From: JALZEG01 sp035942255
GTDB lineage: Bacteria > Actinomycetota > CADDZG01 > WHSQ01
Direction: 5' to 3'
Assembly (NCBI GenBank): GCA_035942255.1
Contig: DASZDG010000073.1
Coordinates: 1-64,000 of the forward strand
DNA: 64,000 nucleotides
This document shows positions 40,646 to 47,937 of this stretch, piece after piece. A program made the translations under genes and the position numbers. Under the pieces are notes generated by a model. That model saw only the letters and a list, made by a program, of their open reading frames with translations, was not told the origin of the DNA and did not search any database. Position 1 is the first letter of the stretch, and each line of letters opens with the position of its first letter.

Positions 40646-40960
40646 TCAGCCCGCCGGCGCCCGCGGCTCACCGGGCGGCGGCGCCTCCGTCGCCGGCCCG
40701 GCCGCGCCCGCACGGCGGGGGTCCGTGACGATCCCGCTCGCGATCAGGTCGTCGAGAAGCGCACGCAGCTCCGGAGCGTCTGGCTCGAGGCCGAAGCGCG
40801 CCACCGCCTCCTCGACACCGCGCAGGTATCCATGCTCCTGAACCAGCGCGAGTACCGCCGCGGCAGGCGCGTTGAGGTAGTGCAGCTCGCCCGAGTCGCG
40901 GTCGAGCACGAGCGCCTCTCCTCCGACCCACTCGACGTAGACGTTCCCCGAGTCGCGCAC
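40646..40960 (-). CDS. PqqD-like protein, HPr-rel-A-system type
   Basis: A 104-residue second RRE-like winged-helix protein: VYVEWVGGEALVLDRDSGE, then LHYLNAPAAAVLALVQ and a leucine-rich helical region ending ELRALLDDLIASGIV. This pattern fits the PqqD relatives found with HPr-kinase-related proteins; the C-terminal 25 residues are a Pro/Ala/Gly tail. It may bind the same lasso leader or another peptide. TATACT stands 6 nt before the GTG start. Confidence 0.7.
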   Translation of the reverse strand: MRDSGNVYVEWVGGEALVLDRDSGELHYLNAPAAAVLALVQEHGYLRGVEEAVARFGLEPDAPELRALLDDLIASGIVTDPRRAGAAGPATEAPPPGEPRAPAG

Positions 40961-40966
40961 GAGCGG

Positions 40967-40972
40967 AGTATA
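40967..40972 (-). promoter_or_regulatory. -10 element TATACT (leaderless)
   Basis: Near-consensus hexamer, 6 nt before the GTG of the PqqD-like gene. Confidence 0.6.
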
Positions 40973-40982
40973 GGAAGCGGCT

Positions 40983-41546
40983 TCAGCGTCCCAGAAGGAG
41001 CCGGAACGCCTCGTCACACGCGTCCACGACCTCGTTGAGGATCGCGCGGACCTCGGGAAGCCGCCGGCCGGCGGGATCCTTGATCTCCTGACCGGGGACG
41101 AAGCCCCCCCGCCCGCGCCGGAGCTCGCCGGCCCCGCGGATGACCGCGCGTGCGCGGTCGAGCGGATCGGCGGCCGCAACCGGGGCGGCCTCGCGCGCGA
41201 GACGGATGATCTCCTTCAACAGGAACGTCCTCTCCGCGGGCGCCGCGCCGTCCACGACCGCGGCGGCAACGTGCTGCAGCTCGAACCCGACGACGAGGTC
41301 CGCGACCGACAGGTCGTACGCGGAGACGTGGCTGCTGGCATGGCCGGACAGGTCGAGGCCCATCTCGGCGGCGACGGCTGCGGCGTCCGCGAGGACGGGG
41401 GCCGAACGTCCGGGCATCGTCCCCGCCGAACCCAACACCACGGGCAACTGCGCCAGGGCCCGCGCGGTCCAGGCCGCGGCGACGGGGCTGCGGGCCTGGT
41501 TCCCGGTGCACACGAAGAAGATCCGAAGAGGCGCGCGGGCGTCCAC
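40983..41546 (-). CDS. Low-molecular-weight protein tyrosine/arginine phosphatase family protein
   Basis: A 187-residue LMW-PTP: the phosphate-binding loop CTGNQARSP (Cys13, Arg19) directly follows the first strand, and EIKDPAG supplies the catalytic aspartate. Such enzymes counteract BY-kinases like the Wzc-like protein at 32-34 kb; phosphoarginine is another known substrate class. TAGGGT lies 6 nt before the GTG, so it has its own leaderless promoter. Confidence 0.9.
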   Translation of the reverse strand: MDARAPLRIFFVCTGNQARSPVAAAWTARALAQLPVVLGSAGTMPGRSAPVLADAAAVAAEMGLDLSGHASSHVSAYDLSVADLVVGFELQHVAAAVVDGAAPAERTFLLKEIIRLAREAAPVAAADPLDRARAVIRGAGELRRGRGGFVPGQEIKDPAGRRLPEVRAILNEVVDACDEAFRLLLGR

Positions 41547-41552
41547 GGCAGG

Positions 41553-41558
41553 ACCCTA
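41553..41558 (-). promoter_or_regulatory. -10 element TAGGGT (leaderless)
   Basis: Six nt before the GTG of the LMW-PTP gene. Confidence 0.5.
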
Positions 41559-41591
41559 CCGGCGCTCGGATTCCCTCATCGCGGCACCGGG

Positions 41592-41597
41592 GAGAAT
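41592..41597 (+). promoter_or_regulatory. -10-like element GAGAAT
   Basis: Six nt before the ATG of the epimerase gene; the same GAGAATG sequence and gap precede the agmatinase-like gene. Confidence 0.4.
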
Positions 41598-41603
41598 GGT
41601 GGG

Positions 41604-42575
41604 ATGAAAGCGCTCGTCACCGGCGGCGCCGGGTTCATCGGGTCTCACCTCGTGCACCGCCTCGTCGCGGCCGGCCACGCCGTCACCGTCCTCGACGACC
41701 TGTCGACCGGCGAGGCGACTGCGGTGCACCCCGACGCGGCCCTCGTCACCGGCGACGTCTGCGACCTCGACGCGGTGCGAACCGCGATCGACGGCTGCGA
41801 CACCGTCTTCCATCTCGCGGCACATCGGGCGATCGCGCGCTCCATAGACGACCCCGCGGGCACCGACCGTACGAACAGCCAGGGCACGGTCACCGTGCTG
41901 CAAGCGGCGGCGGAGGCGGGCGTGGGCCGCTTCGTCAACGCGTCGTCGAGCAGCGTCTACGGAGAAGCGGCGTCGACCCCCGTCGGGGAGGACGACCCGA
42001 AGCTACCGATGTCGCCGTACGCGGTCTCGAAGCTCGCGGCCGAGCACTACTGCCGCGTGTTCGGCGACCTCTTCGGGCTCCACACGATCTCGCTCCGGTA
42101 CTTCAACGTGTACGGGCCGGGACAGCCGAGCGACGGACGCTACGCCACCGTGATCCCGCTGTTCCTCGACGCGCTCCTGTCGGGCCGGCGGCCCGTCGTG
42201 TTCGGGGACGGCTCCCGGGCGCGCGACTTCACGTACGTGGACGACGTGGTGGGCGCGACGGTGGCGGCGGCAACCGCCCCTCCGGAGACCGCCGGGCGCG
42301 CGTACAACGTCGCCGCCGGGAGGCCGTGGTCGCTCGTCGGCCTTCTGGAGCTCCTCGGGGAGCTCGTCGGTGTCCCCCCGGACCCGGTCCACGAGGACGC
42401 GCGGCCCGGAGACGTCCTGCGGACGCACGGTGACCCCGCGGCCCTGGAAAGGGAGATCGGCTATCGGTGCGCTGTGCCGCTCGAGGAGGGGCTGGCGCGG
42501 ACGGTGGAGTGGTTCGAGGGCCGGCGGCGGGAGACCGATGCGGCCGCGGAGAAGCGGAGGACGCTAGCGGACTAG
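41604..42575 (+). CDS. UDP-glucose 4-epimerase-like SDR
   Basis: A 323-residue extended SDR: VTGGAGFIGSHLV binds NAD, NASSSSVYG supplies the catalytic Ser region, and YAVSKLAAEHY gives the Tyr-x-x-x-Lys pair. LRYFNVYGPGQ and FGDGSRARDFTYVDDVV are typical of GalE/WbpP-type enzymes that epimerise UDP-hexoses or UDP-HexNAc. Part of the nucleotide-sugar supply for the surface glycans. Its stop overlaps the convergent rpmG end. Confidence 0.88.
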   Translation: MKALVTGGAGFIGSHLVHRLVAAGHAVTVLDDLSTGEATAVHPDAALVTGDVCDLDAVRTAIDGCDTVFHLAAHRAIARSIDDPAGTDRTNSQGTVTVLQAAAEAGVGRFVNASSSSVYGEAASTPVGEDDPKLPMSPYAVSKLAAEHYCRVFGDLFGLHTISLRYFNVYGPGQPSDGRYATVIPLFLDALLSGRRPVVFGDGSRARDFTYVDDVVGATVAAATAPPETAGRAYNVAAGRPWSLVGLLELLGELVGVPPDPVHEDARPGDVLRTHGDPAALEREIGYRCAVPLEEGLARTVEWFEGRRRETDAAAEKRRTLAD

Positions 42576-42733
42576 CGGGTCTCCTTGTGCGCGGTGTGCC
42601 CGCTGCACCACCGGCAGTACTTCTTCAGCTCGACGCGGTCGCGGGTGTTGTGGCGGTTCTTCTCGGTGATGTAGTTCCGCCGCTTGCACTGCGTGCATTC
42701 GAGCGTCACGTGGACGCGCTTGTCGCTTGCCAT
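42572..42733 (-). CDS. rpmG: 50S ribosomal protein L33 (zinc-binding form)
   Basis: A 53-residue protein, MASDKRVHVTLECTQCKRR onward, with two CxxC pairs (CTQC and CRWC) that mark the zinc-containing C+ form. Sequence and length match L33 closely. TAGACT stands 8 nt before the ATG, so transcription may be nearly leaderless. It ends 4 nt inside the convergent epimerase gene. Housekeeping gene embedded in the sugar-nucleotide region. Confidence 0.97.
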   Translation of the reverse strand: MASDKRVHVTLECTQCKRRNYITEKNRHNTRDRVELKKYCRWCSGHTAHKETR

Positions 42734-42759
42734 GGCCGGGCAGTCTACCAGGGGCAGAT

Positions 42760-43149
42760 TCAGACCGAGGCTTCGACGCGCCCCCTGCGAAGGCGGAACC
42801 GGCTCGACGCCCGGCGCGGCCCCCAGTCCATGCGCGGCGGCGGGGCGAACGTGTTGATCGGGTCGTCGGGCGCGGGCGGCGGCGCCGACTCGAGCTGGGC
42901 CCAGGTGCGGTCGACGCTCGATACGTAACGTGAGTGAGGGACCTCGGGCTCGTCGGCCGGCGGCGGCGACTGGATCGTCGCGAGCGCGGCGTCGAACACC
43001 GACTCCACCTCGGCCGTCAGGTCGTCCATCGCCGGAGGGGGCGGCGGCGGGGGTGCGTCGAACACCGGCGCCAGGCGGTGCCCCAGCAGGCAGAACCCGC
43101 CGGTGTCCTCGACGTCGGAACCGCAGCGATGACAGAACCTGTGAGCCAC
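42760..43149 (-). CDS. Small zinc-ribbon protein with Pro-rich linker
   Basis: A 129-residue protein with an N-terminal zinc-ribbon-like CHRCGSDVEDTGGFCLLGH (four potential Cys/His ligands), a polyproline stretch and an acidic, Pro-rich rest ending in a basic RRASSRFRLRRGR. Function unknown. The second of two GTG codons is chosen, because GGAGGAGG lies 8 nt upstream. Confidence 0.7.
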   Translation of the reverse strand: MAHRFCHRCGSDVEDTGGFCLLGHRLAPVFDAPPPPPPPAMDDLTAEVESVFDAALATIQSPPPADEPEVPHSRYVSSVDRTWAQLESAPPPAPDDPINTFAPPPRMDWGPRRASSRFRLRRGRVEASV

Positions 43150-43238
43150 TCGTCCCACCTCCTCCGTCCCTATGTCGGCCGGGACGGCGGCCCGGTTGAG
43201 CCCGCGCCCCGAATCTTCGCCTGCTCCGGCCGCGCCCT

Positions 43239-43244
43239 TACGAT
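43239..43244 (+). promoter_or_regulatory. -10 element TACGAT (leaderless)
   Basis: Six nt before the ATG of the fucose-synthase gene. Confidence 0.5.
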
Positions 43245-43250
43245 GTGAGG

Positions 43251-44195
43251 ATGTTCTGGGCGCAGCAGAGGATCTTGGTCACGGGTGGCGGCGGGTTCCT
43301 CGGCGCCTCGGTGCAGGCGAAGCTGCGCGACCGCGGCGCCTCCGACGTCTTCGTGCCCCGAAGGGCACAGTACGACCTGACGCGGCCCGAAGACGCGGCC
43401 CGGCTGTGGGCGGACGCGGACCCGACGCTGGTCATCCACCTCGCGGCCCAGGTAGGCGGGATCGGCGCGAACATGGCCGCCCCCGCGGACCTGTACCTGT
43501 CGAACCTGCTCATGGGTACCTACGTGATCGAGCAGACGCGGGCCGCCGGCACGCCGAAGACCGTCCTGCTCGGCACGATCTGCTCCTATCCGAAGGTCAC
43601 GCCCGTGCCGTTCGCGGAGGACGACCTGTGGGCGGGCTATCCGGAGGAGACGAACGCGCCGTACGGCATCGCGAAGAAGGCCCTGCTCGTCCACGCTCAG
43701 GCCAACCGGGCCCAGTACGGGCAGAACTGCATCTATCTCCTGCCGACGAACCTCTACGGCCCCCGCGACAACTTCGACCCCAGGTCGTCGCACGTAATCC
43801 CCGCGCTCGTCAGGAAGTGCGTGCAGGCGAAGGAGCGCGGCGACGAGCACGTCGACGTTTGGGGCACCGGCACGGCTACCAGGGAGTTCCTGTACGTCGA
43901 CGACTGCGCCGAGGGGATCCTGCTCGCGGCGGAGCACTACGACGAACCCGATCCGGTGAACCTCGGCGCCGACGACGAGATATCGATCCGGGACCTGGCC
44001 GAGCTGATCGCAAAGCTGACCGGGTTCGACGGTGAGCTCCGCTGGGACCCGTCGAAGCCCGACGGACAGCCTCGCCGCCGTGTCAGCGGCCGGCGGGCCC
44101 GCGAGAGGTTCGGGTTCGAGGCGCGCGTGCCTCTCGAGGAAGGATTGCGGCGAACGCTCGACTGGTATCTCGCACACCGGGAGCCCGCGTCGTGA
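43251..44195 (+). CDS. fcl: GDP-L-fucose synthase
   Basis: A 314-residue SDR epimerase-reductase that turns GDP-4-keto-6-deoxymannose into GDP-L-fucose. It has VTGGGGFLGASV, LAAQVGGIGANMAAPADLY, a family-specific stretch, GTICSYPK and YGIAKKALL (Tyr-x-x-x-Lys), and LPTNLYGPRDNFD. The next gene, overlapping by 4 nt (GTGA), encodes the dehydratase that makes its substrate, which confirms the pathway. The ATG with a leaderless promoter is preferred over an upstream in-frame start. Confidence 0.93.
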   Translation: MFWAQQRILVTGGGGFLGASVQAKLRDRGASDVFVPRRAQYDLTRPEDAARLWADADPTLVIHLAAQVGGIGANMAAPADLYLSNLLMGTYVIEQTRAAGTPKTVLLGTICSYPKVTPVPFAEDDLWAGYPEETNAPYGIAKKALLVHAQANRAQYGQNCIYLLPTNLYGPRDNFDPRSSHVIPALVRKCVQAKERGDEHVDVWGTGTATREFLYVDDCAEGILLAAEHYDEPDPVNLGADDEISIRDLAELIAKLTGFDGELRWDPSKPDGQPRRRVSGRRARERFGFEARVPLEEGLRRTLDWYLAHREPAS

Positions 44196-45205
44196 GGGCG
44201 TTGATCACCGGCGTCACCGGGCAGGACGGCTCGTATCTCGCCGAGCTCCTGCTGAGCAAGGGCTACGAGGTCCACGGGCTGATCCGCCGCTCGTCGTCGT
44301 TCAACACGCAGCGGCTCGACCCGATCTACAAGGACCCGCACGAGTCGGGCGTCCGGTTCCTCATGCACTACGGCGACCTGTCGGACTCGGGCTCGCTCGT
44401 GAACCTGATCCGCGACCTGGAGCCCGACGAGATCTATCACCTCGGCGCGCAGTCGCACGTGAGGGTGTCGTTCGAGATCCCGGAGTACACGGCCGACGCC
44501 ACGGGGCTCGGCACGATCAGGATGCTAGAGGCCATCCGCGCGTCCGGGGTGGCGACTCGCTTCTACCAGGCGTCGTCGTCGGAGATGTACGGCGCCACTC
44601 CCCCGCCGCAGGACGAGAAGACGCCGTTCTATCCGCGCTCGCCGTACGGCGTCGCGAAGCTCTTCGCTCATTGGGCGACCGTGAACTACCGGGAGGCGCA
44701 CGGACTCTTCGCGGTCAGCGGGATCCTCTTCAACCACGAGAGCCCCCGGCGCGGCGAGACGTTCGTCACGCGCAAGATCACGCGTGCGGTTGCCCGGATC
44801 AAGGCGGGGATCCAGGAGAAGCTCTACCTCGGCAACCTCGACTCGAAGCGCGACTGGGGGTACGCCCCCGACTACGTCGACGGCATGTGGAGGATGCTCC
44901 AGCACGACACTCCCGAAGACCTCGTGCTCGCGACGGGCGAGGCCCACACCCCGCGCGAGTTCTGCCAGCTCGCGTTCGACCATGCCGGGCTCGACTGGGA
45001 GCGCTACGTCGAGGTCGACCCGCGGTACTTCCGGCCGACCGAGGTCGACTACCTGCTGGGGGACGCGACGAAGGCGAAGGAGCTGCTGGGGTGGGAGCCC
45101 ACCGTGAGGTTCCCGGAGCTCGTGCGCCTGATGGTCGACGCCGACGTGCAGCAGCTCGAGGACGAGCTCGCCGGCCGTCTGGTCGGTCAGGATCGGGACT
45201 ACTGA
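44192..45205 (+). CDS. gmd: GDP-mannose 4,6-dehydratase
   Basis: A 337-residue SDR: ITGVTGQDGSYLAELLL at the N-terminus, RRSSSFNTQRLD, the catalytic QASSSEMYGATP with Glu, and YGVAKLFAHW (Tyr-x-x-x-Lys); ILFNHESPRRGETFVTRKI is diagnostic for Gmd. It converts GDP-D-mannose into the 4-keto-6-deoxy intermediate for the adjacent Fcl. GTG start coupled to the fcl stop. Confidence 0.96.
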   Translation: MRALITGVTGQDGSYLAELLLSKGYEVHGLIRRSSSFNTQRLDPIYKDPHESGVRFLMHYGDLSDSGSLVNLIRDLEPDEIYHLGAQSHVRVSFEIPEYTADATGLGTIRMLEAIRASGVATRFYQASSSEMYGATPPPQDEKTPFYPRSPYGVAKLFAHWATVNYREAHGLFAVSGILFNHESPRRGETFVTRKITRAVARIKAGIQEKLYLGNLDSKRDWGYAPDYVDGMWRMLQHDTPEDLVLATGEAHTPREFCQLAFDHAGLDWERYVEVDPRYFRPTEVDYLLGDATKAKELLGWEPTVRFPELVRLMVDADVQQLEDELAGRLVGQDRDY

Positions 45206-45233
45206 CGACCAGACGGGCCCGGCTCGTCTCTTG

Positions 45234-45305
45234 TAGCGGCGGGTGGACTCGAACCACCGACTCAGCGATTATGAGCCGCTTGCTCTGCCCCTGAGCTACG
45301 CCGCC
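45234..45305 (-). tRNA. tRNA-Met (CAT), elongator type
   Basis: 72-nt cloverleaf: acceptor GGCGGCG/CGCCGCT, D-stem GCTC/GAGC, anticodon loop CTCATAA (CAT) and T-arm GGTGG-TTCGAGT-CCACC. The first pair is G-U, typical of an elongator, not an initiator. The CCA end is not encoded. Confidence 0.93.
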
Positions 45306-45336
45306 CCGGGTGCTCCGGGCCGTGGCCCTAGAAGCG

Positions 45337-45409
45337 AGCCCCCTCACGGAATCGAACCGTGGACCTTCTCCTTACCATGGAGACGCTCTGCCGACTGAGC
45401 TAAGGGGGC
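45337..45409 (-). tRNA. tRNA-Thr (GGT)
   Basis: 73-nt cloverleaf: acceptor GCCCCCT/AGGGGGC, anticodon stem TCTCC/GGAGA around ATGGTAA (GGT), T-arm CACGG-TTCGATT-CCGTG. CCA not encoded. In tandem with tRNA-Met. Confidence 0.94.
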
Positions 45410-45487
45410 CTGTTTCCGGAAGGGAGGATACCCCCGCGAGGTGCCGGCGGAACGCACCGAGAGAGCCCGGCGCGGGGCGGCTCCGGG

Positions 45488-46513
45488 CTACGAAGGCGGC
45501 GTCAGGTAGACGCCGGCCTCTCGGTCGGTGCTGTCGGTGATCTCCACCTGGAGGTCGTGGTCCACGACCCTGGTCGTGCTCGTGACAGGCTCGACCGCGG
45601 CCTCGAAGTAGACGGGTCTATCCTCGTGGTGGAGCTTCGGGTCCGGGGCCCGCCGGCCGACGGAATGCACCACGACAGCCGGCCGCATCGATTGATCGTC
45701 GAGGAAACGCGGCCGGTACTCGACCGTGAAGTCGCCGGTCGGATGGTGGGCGACCGCGAGCAACGTTCCGTGGCCGCCGTGCCCGTGGGTCAGGCCGGTC
45801 AAGCTCACCCGCGCTCCCCCTCGAGGCAGGTCGACGTGGACGACGCTCTGCGATTGCGCGAACTCCGGAACGTAGCGGTATAGCGCCGCTGCGGACAGCA
45901 TGCGGTCCATGCGCCAGAAGGGCGGGTTCGTGAAAGTCACCCCGTTGAACTCCGCGGGCACCGGGATGTCGTAGCCCGTGTTCGCCGGCCCCCCCATGCC
46001 CGGTTGAGCGGCGGCGCTGGTAGGCGAGTCCGTCTTACCCATGACGCAGTAGGGGTCGTCGTACGGGCCGGCCGGCCCGAAGGAGTGCTCGAAGCCTATG
46101 GCGTGCCCGACCTCGTGCTCGTAGTACGCCAACGAAGCATGCTGATCGAGCACGACGTCACGGCGCAGGGCCCCGGCTGCGCACGGCGGGGCGTGCATGA
46201 AGGCGATCATCGCGTCGTAGCCCTCGATCGGTTCCCCGTCGTCACGCGCCTGGCTGCGGCAGGCGTCGAGGATCGCCCCCCTGTTGTTCACCACCTCGGT
46301 CTTCTCCCGCCTCAGGGTCCGCCACGGCCGGATGTCGAACTGCAGGTCGATCCAGCCGAACGTCGATCGAAGCCAGAAGTCGTGCAAGCTCCACCCGTTG
46401 CGCCCGTTGAAGAGCGCTTCGTAGAAGGTGTCGGGCCACTGCAGCTGAGGGATGACGGGCGGGGCGGCCGTCGACCAGACGTACCGGGCGACGGCGACGC
46501 GGCACGTGGTCAC
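45488..46513 (-). CDS. Metzincin-like zinc metalloprotease-type protein
   Basis: A 341-residue protein with the extended zinc motif YEHEVGHAIGFEHSFG (HExxHxxGxxH) and, about 20 residues on, YCVMGKTD, which fits a metzincin Met-turn. The C-terminal third is beta-rich. No obvious signal peptide follows the GTG start (TTCRVAVARYVWS), which is odd for this family; either export is non-classical or an internal start is used. The substrate is unknown. It lies downstream of the sigma-factor fusion gene on the same strand. Confidence 0.75.
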   Translation of the reverse strand: MTTCRVAVARYVWSTAAPPVIPQLQWPDTFYEALFNGRNGWSLHDFWLRSTFGWIDLQFDIRPWRTLRREKTEVVNNRGAILDACRSQARDDGEPIEGYDAMIAFMHAPPCAAGALRRDVVLDQHASLAYYEHEVGHAIGFEHSFGPAGPYDDPYCVMGKTDSPTSAAAQPGMGGPANTGYDIPVPAEFNGVTFTNPPFWRMDRMLSAAALYRYVPEFAQSQSVVHVDLPRGGARVSLTGLTHGHGGHGTLLAVAHHPTGDFTVEYRPRFLDDQSMRPAVVVHSVGRRAPDPKLHHEDRPVYFEAAVEPVTSTTRVVDHDLQVEITDSTDREAGVYLTPPS

Positions 46514-46599
46514 TAGCGCATCATATTCCTGTCAAGCGAGGTGTAAAAGAGGCCCCCCGGTCGCTCCCGGGGGACCTCGAGATCGCTTTGCGGTGCCGT

Positions 46600-47757
46600 C
46601 TAGAGGTCGGTGACCTCGACGGCGTCGGCGACGTTCTCCGTGTCGACCGTGACCGAGACCGTCACGTTGCGCACCCGCACCTTGGCCGACGCGTGGGCCG
46701 AGCCGGGACGATCGCCGGGGCTCGGGGCGCAGCCCGGAGCAGTCGGGTCGCACAGCGGATTGTCGTCACCGGGGTCGATCGTGGGCGGCTCGATGTCGAC
46801 GTCCACGCCACCGTCGCCCTCGATCTCGCCCTCGCCGTTCGGAAGCGGCACGTCCACGACGGCCGAGCCCTCGTCGGCGGCCTTGCCCTTGCCCCCGGCG
46901 GACGCCCGGCGGGTGCCCGAGGCGGCAGCGGTCCTGACGAGCGCCGACTCGCCGTCGAGGTTCGCCGCGCGGGGCGCCGCGACCCCGGCGTCCGTGGGAG
47001 ATGCGGACGCCAGCTCGATCTCCGACTGCGACAGCCACACCGTTGCGGGGGCCGCGACGCTCGGCGCCGGGGTGCGGACCGTCCCGCCGGGGTTGTCGAA
47101 ACCGAAGAGCGACAGCGGCGAGAGCGTGATGGCGGCGGCCGCCACGACGCCGGCGAGGCTGGAGGCGAGGCCCTGCTCGACCTTCGTGAGGTCGCGGCCC
47201 ACGAGCATCTCCTGCGGAAGGCCGAGGAGACGGCGCCACCGGGCCACGAGCACCCCGCAGCCAGCGCGCTCGAGGATCGCGCTGAGGTTGCGGCGGGCGC
47301 GCATGCGGAGCATCTTGATCGCGGCCGCGCTGGCCTCGGGGGGGACCTGGTTGCGGTCGAGCTCCGAGAGGAGCACCGAGCGCTGCGCCGGCGTCAGCTC
47401 GCCGAGGGCGCGCCTGACGCGGCTGAGCTCGAGGCGGGCGAGCCCGGACCTCTCGACGTCGCACAGCGCGGGGATCTCCGGCTCGATCTCGACCACCGTG
47501 CGGTGGGAGTCACGCCGGGCGTTGTCGCGGACGATGTTCATCGCGATCGTGAGGGCGAGGCCCACCGGCGAGTTCGCCGGGTCGACCTGGTCCCACATCC
47601 GGTAGAGACGGAGACCCGTCTCCTGGACGACGTCGTCCCGGTGGCTGTCGGGGACGTTCTTGCTGCTGAGGAACCTCTGGATCCGCCTTTGCAGCTCCGG
47701 CCACACCGCTTCGAAGCTTTCGCCCGAGCCCCCGCTCACACCCTGCGTCGTCGTCAT
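46600..47757 (-). CDS. ECF-type sigma factor fused to a transmembrane and exported C-terminal region
   Basis: A 385-residue protein. The N-terminus has sigma-70 region 2 (about 24-85; HRDDVVQETGLRLYR and TIAMNIVRDNARR) and region 4 (about 110-165; ALGELTPAQRSVLLSELD, then an HTH-like IKMLRMRARRNLSAIL). A transmembrane segment at about 197-217 follows, then an exported, Asp/Pro/Gly-rich tail of 165 residues. No separate anti-sigma gene lies beside it, so the tail may sense and restrain the sigma domains in cis. ATG with GAGAGGAAAG upstream. Region 2 deviates from consensus, so specificity is unknown. Confidence 0.78.
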   Translation of the reverse strand: MTTTQGVSGGSGESFEAVWPELQRRIQRFLSSKNVPDSHRDDVVQETGLRLYRMWDQVDPANSPVGLALTIAMNIVRDNARRDSHRTVVEIEPEIPALCDVERSGLARLELSRVRRALGELTPAQRSVLLSELDRNQVPPEASAAAIKMLRMRARRNLSAILERAGCGVLVARWRRLLGLPQEMLVGRDLTKVEQGLASSLAGVVAAAAITLSPLSLFGFDNPGGTVRTPAPSVAAPATVWLSQSEIELASASPTDAGVAAPRAANLDGESALVRTAAASGTRRASAGGKGKAADEGSAVVDVPLPNGEGEIEGDGGVDVDIEPPTIDPGDDNPLCDPTAPGCAPSPGDRPGSAHASAKVRVRNVTVSVTVDTENVADAVEVTDL

Positions 47758-47888
47758 CTTTCCTCTCCCCCGGATTTCTCCGCCCGTACCGGCAGGACCC
47801 GCCCGATCTAAACGACCTGGCCGAATCATGCCATTGCTCTGCTTAATACGCACGAAGGCGGAGCAAGTAACAGAAATTGGACAGCGTT

Positions 47889-47920
47889 CAGCCCGGCGAC
47901 AGGATTACGTCGCCGGGCTG
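47889..47920. terminator. Strong hairpin between the secreted-protein and sigma-fusion genes
   Basis: CAGCCCGGCGAC / GTCGCCGGGCTG, a perfect 12-bp stem with an 8-nt loop, 17 nt after the stop of the secreted-protein gene. No U-tract, so it may attenuate more than terminate. Confidence 0.6.
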
Positions 47921-47937
47921 ACGGGGGGTGACAGGGA

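Noticed and set aside
45234..45409. tRNA pair as an integration site
   Set aside because: No integrase or direct repeat is visible near the tRNAs.
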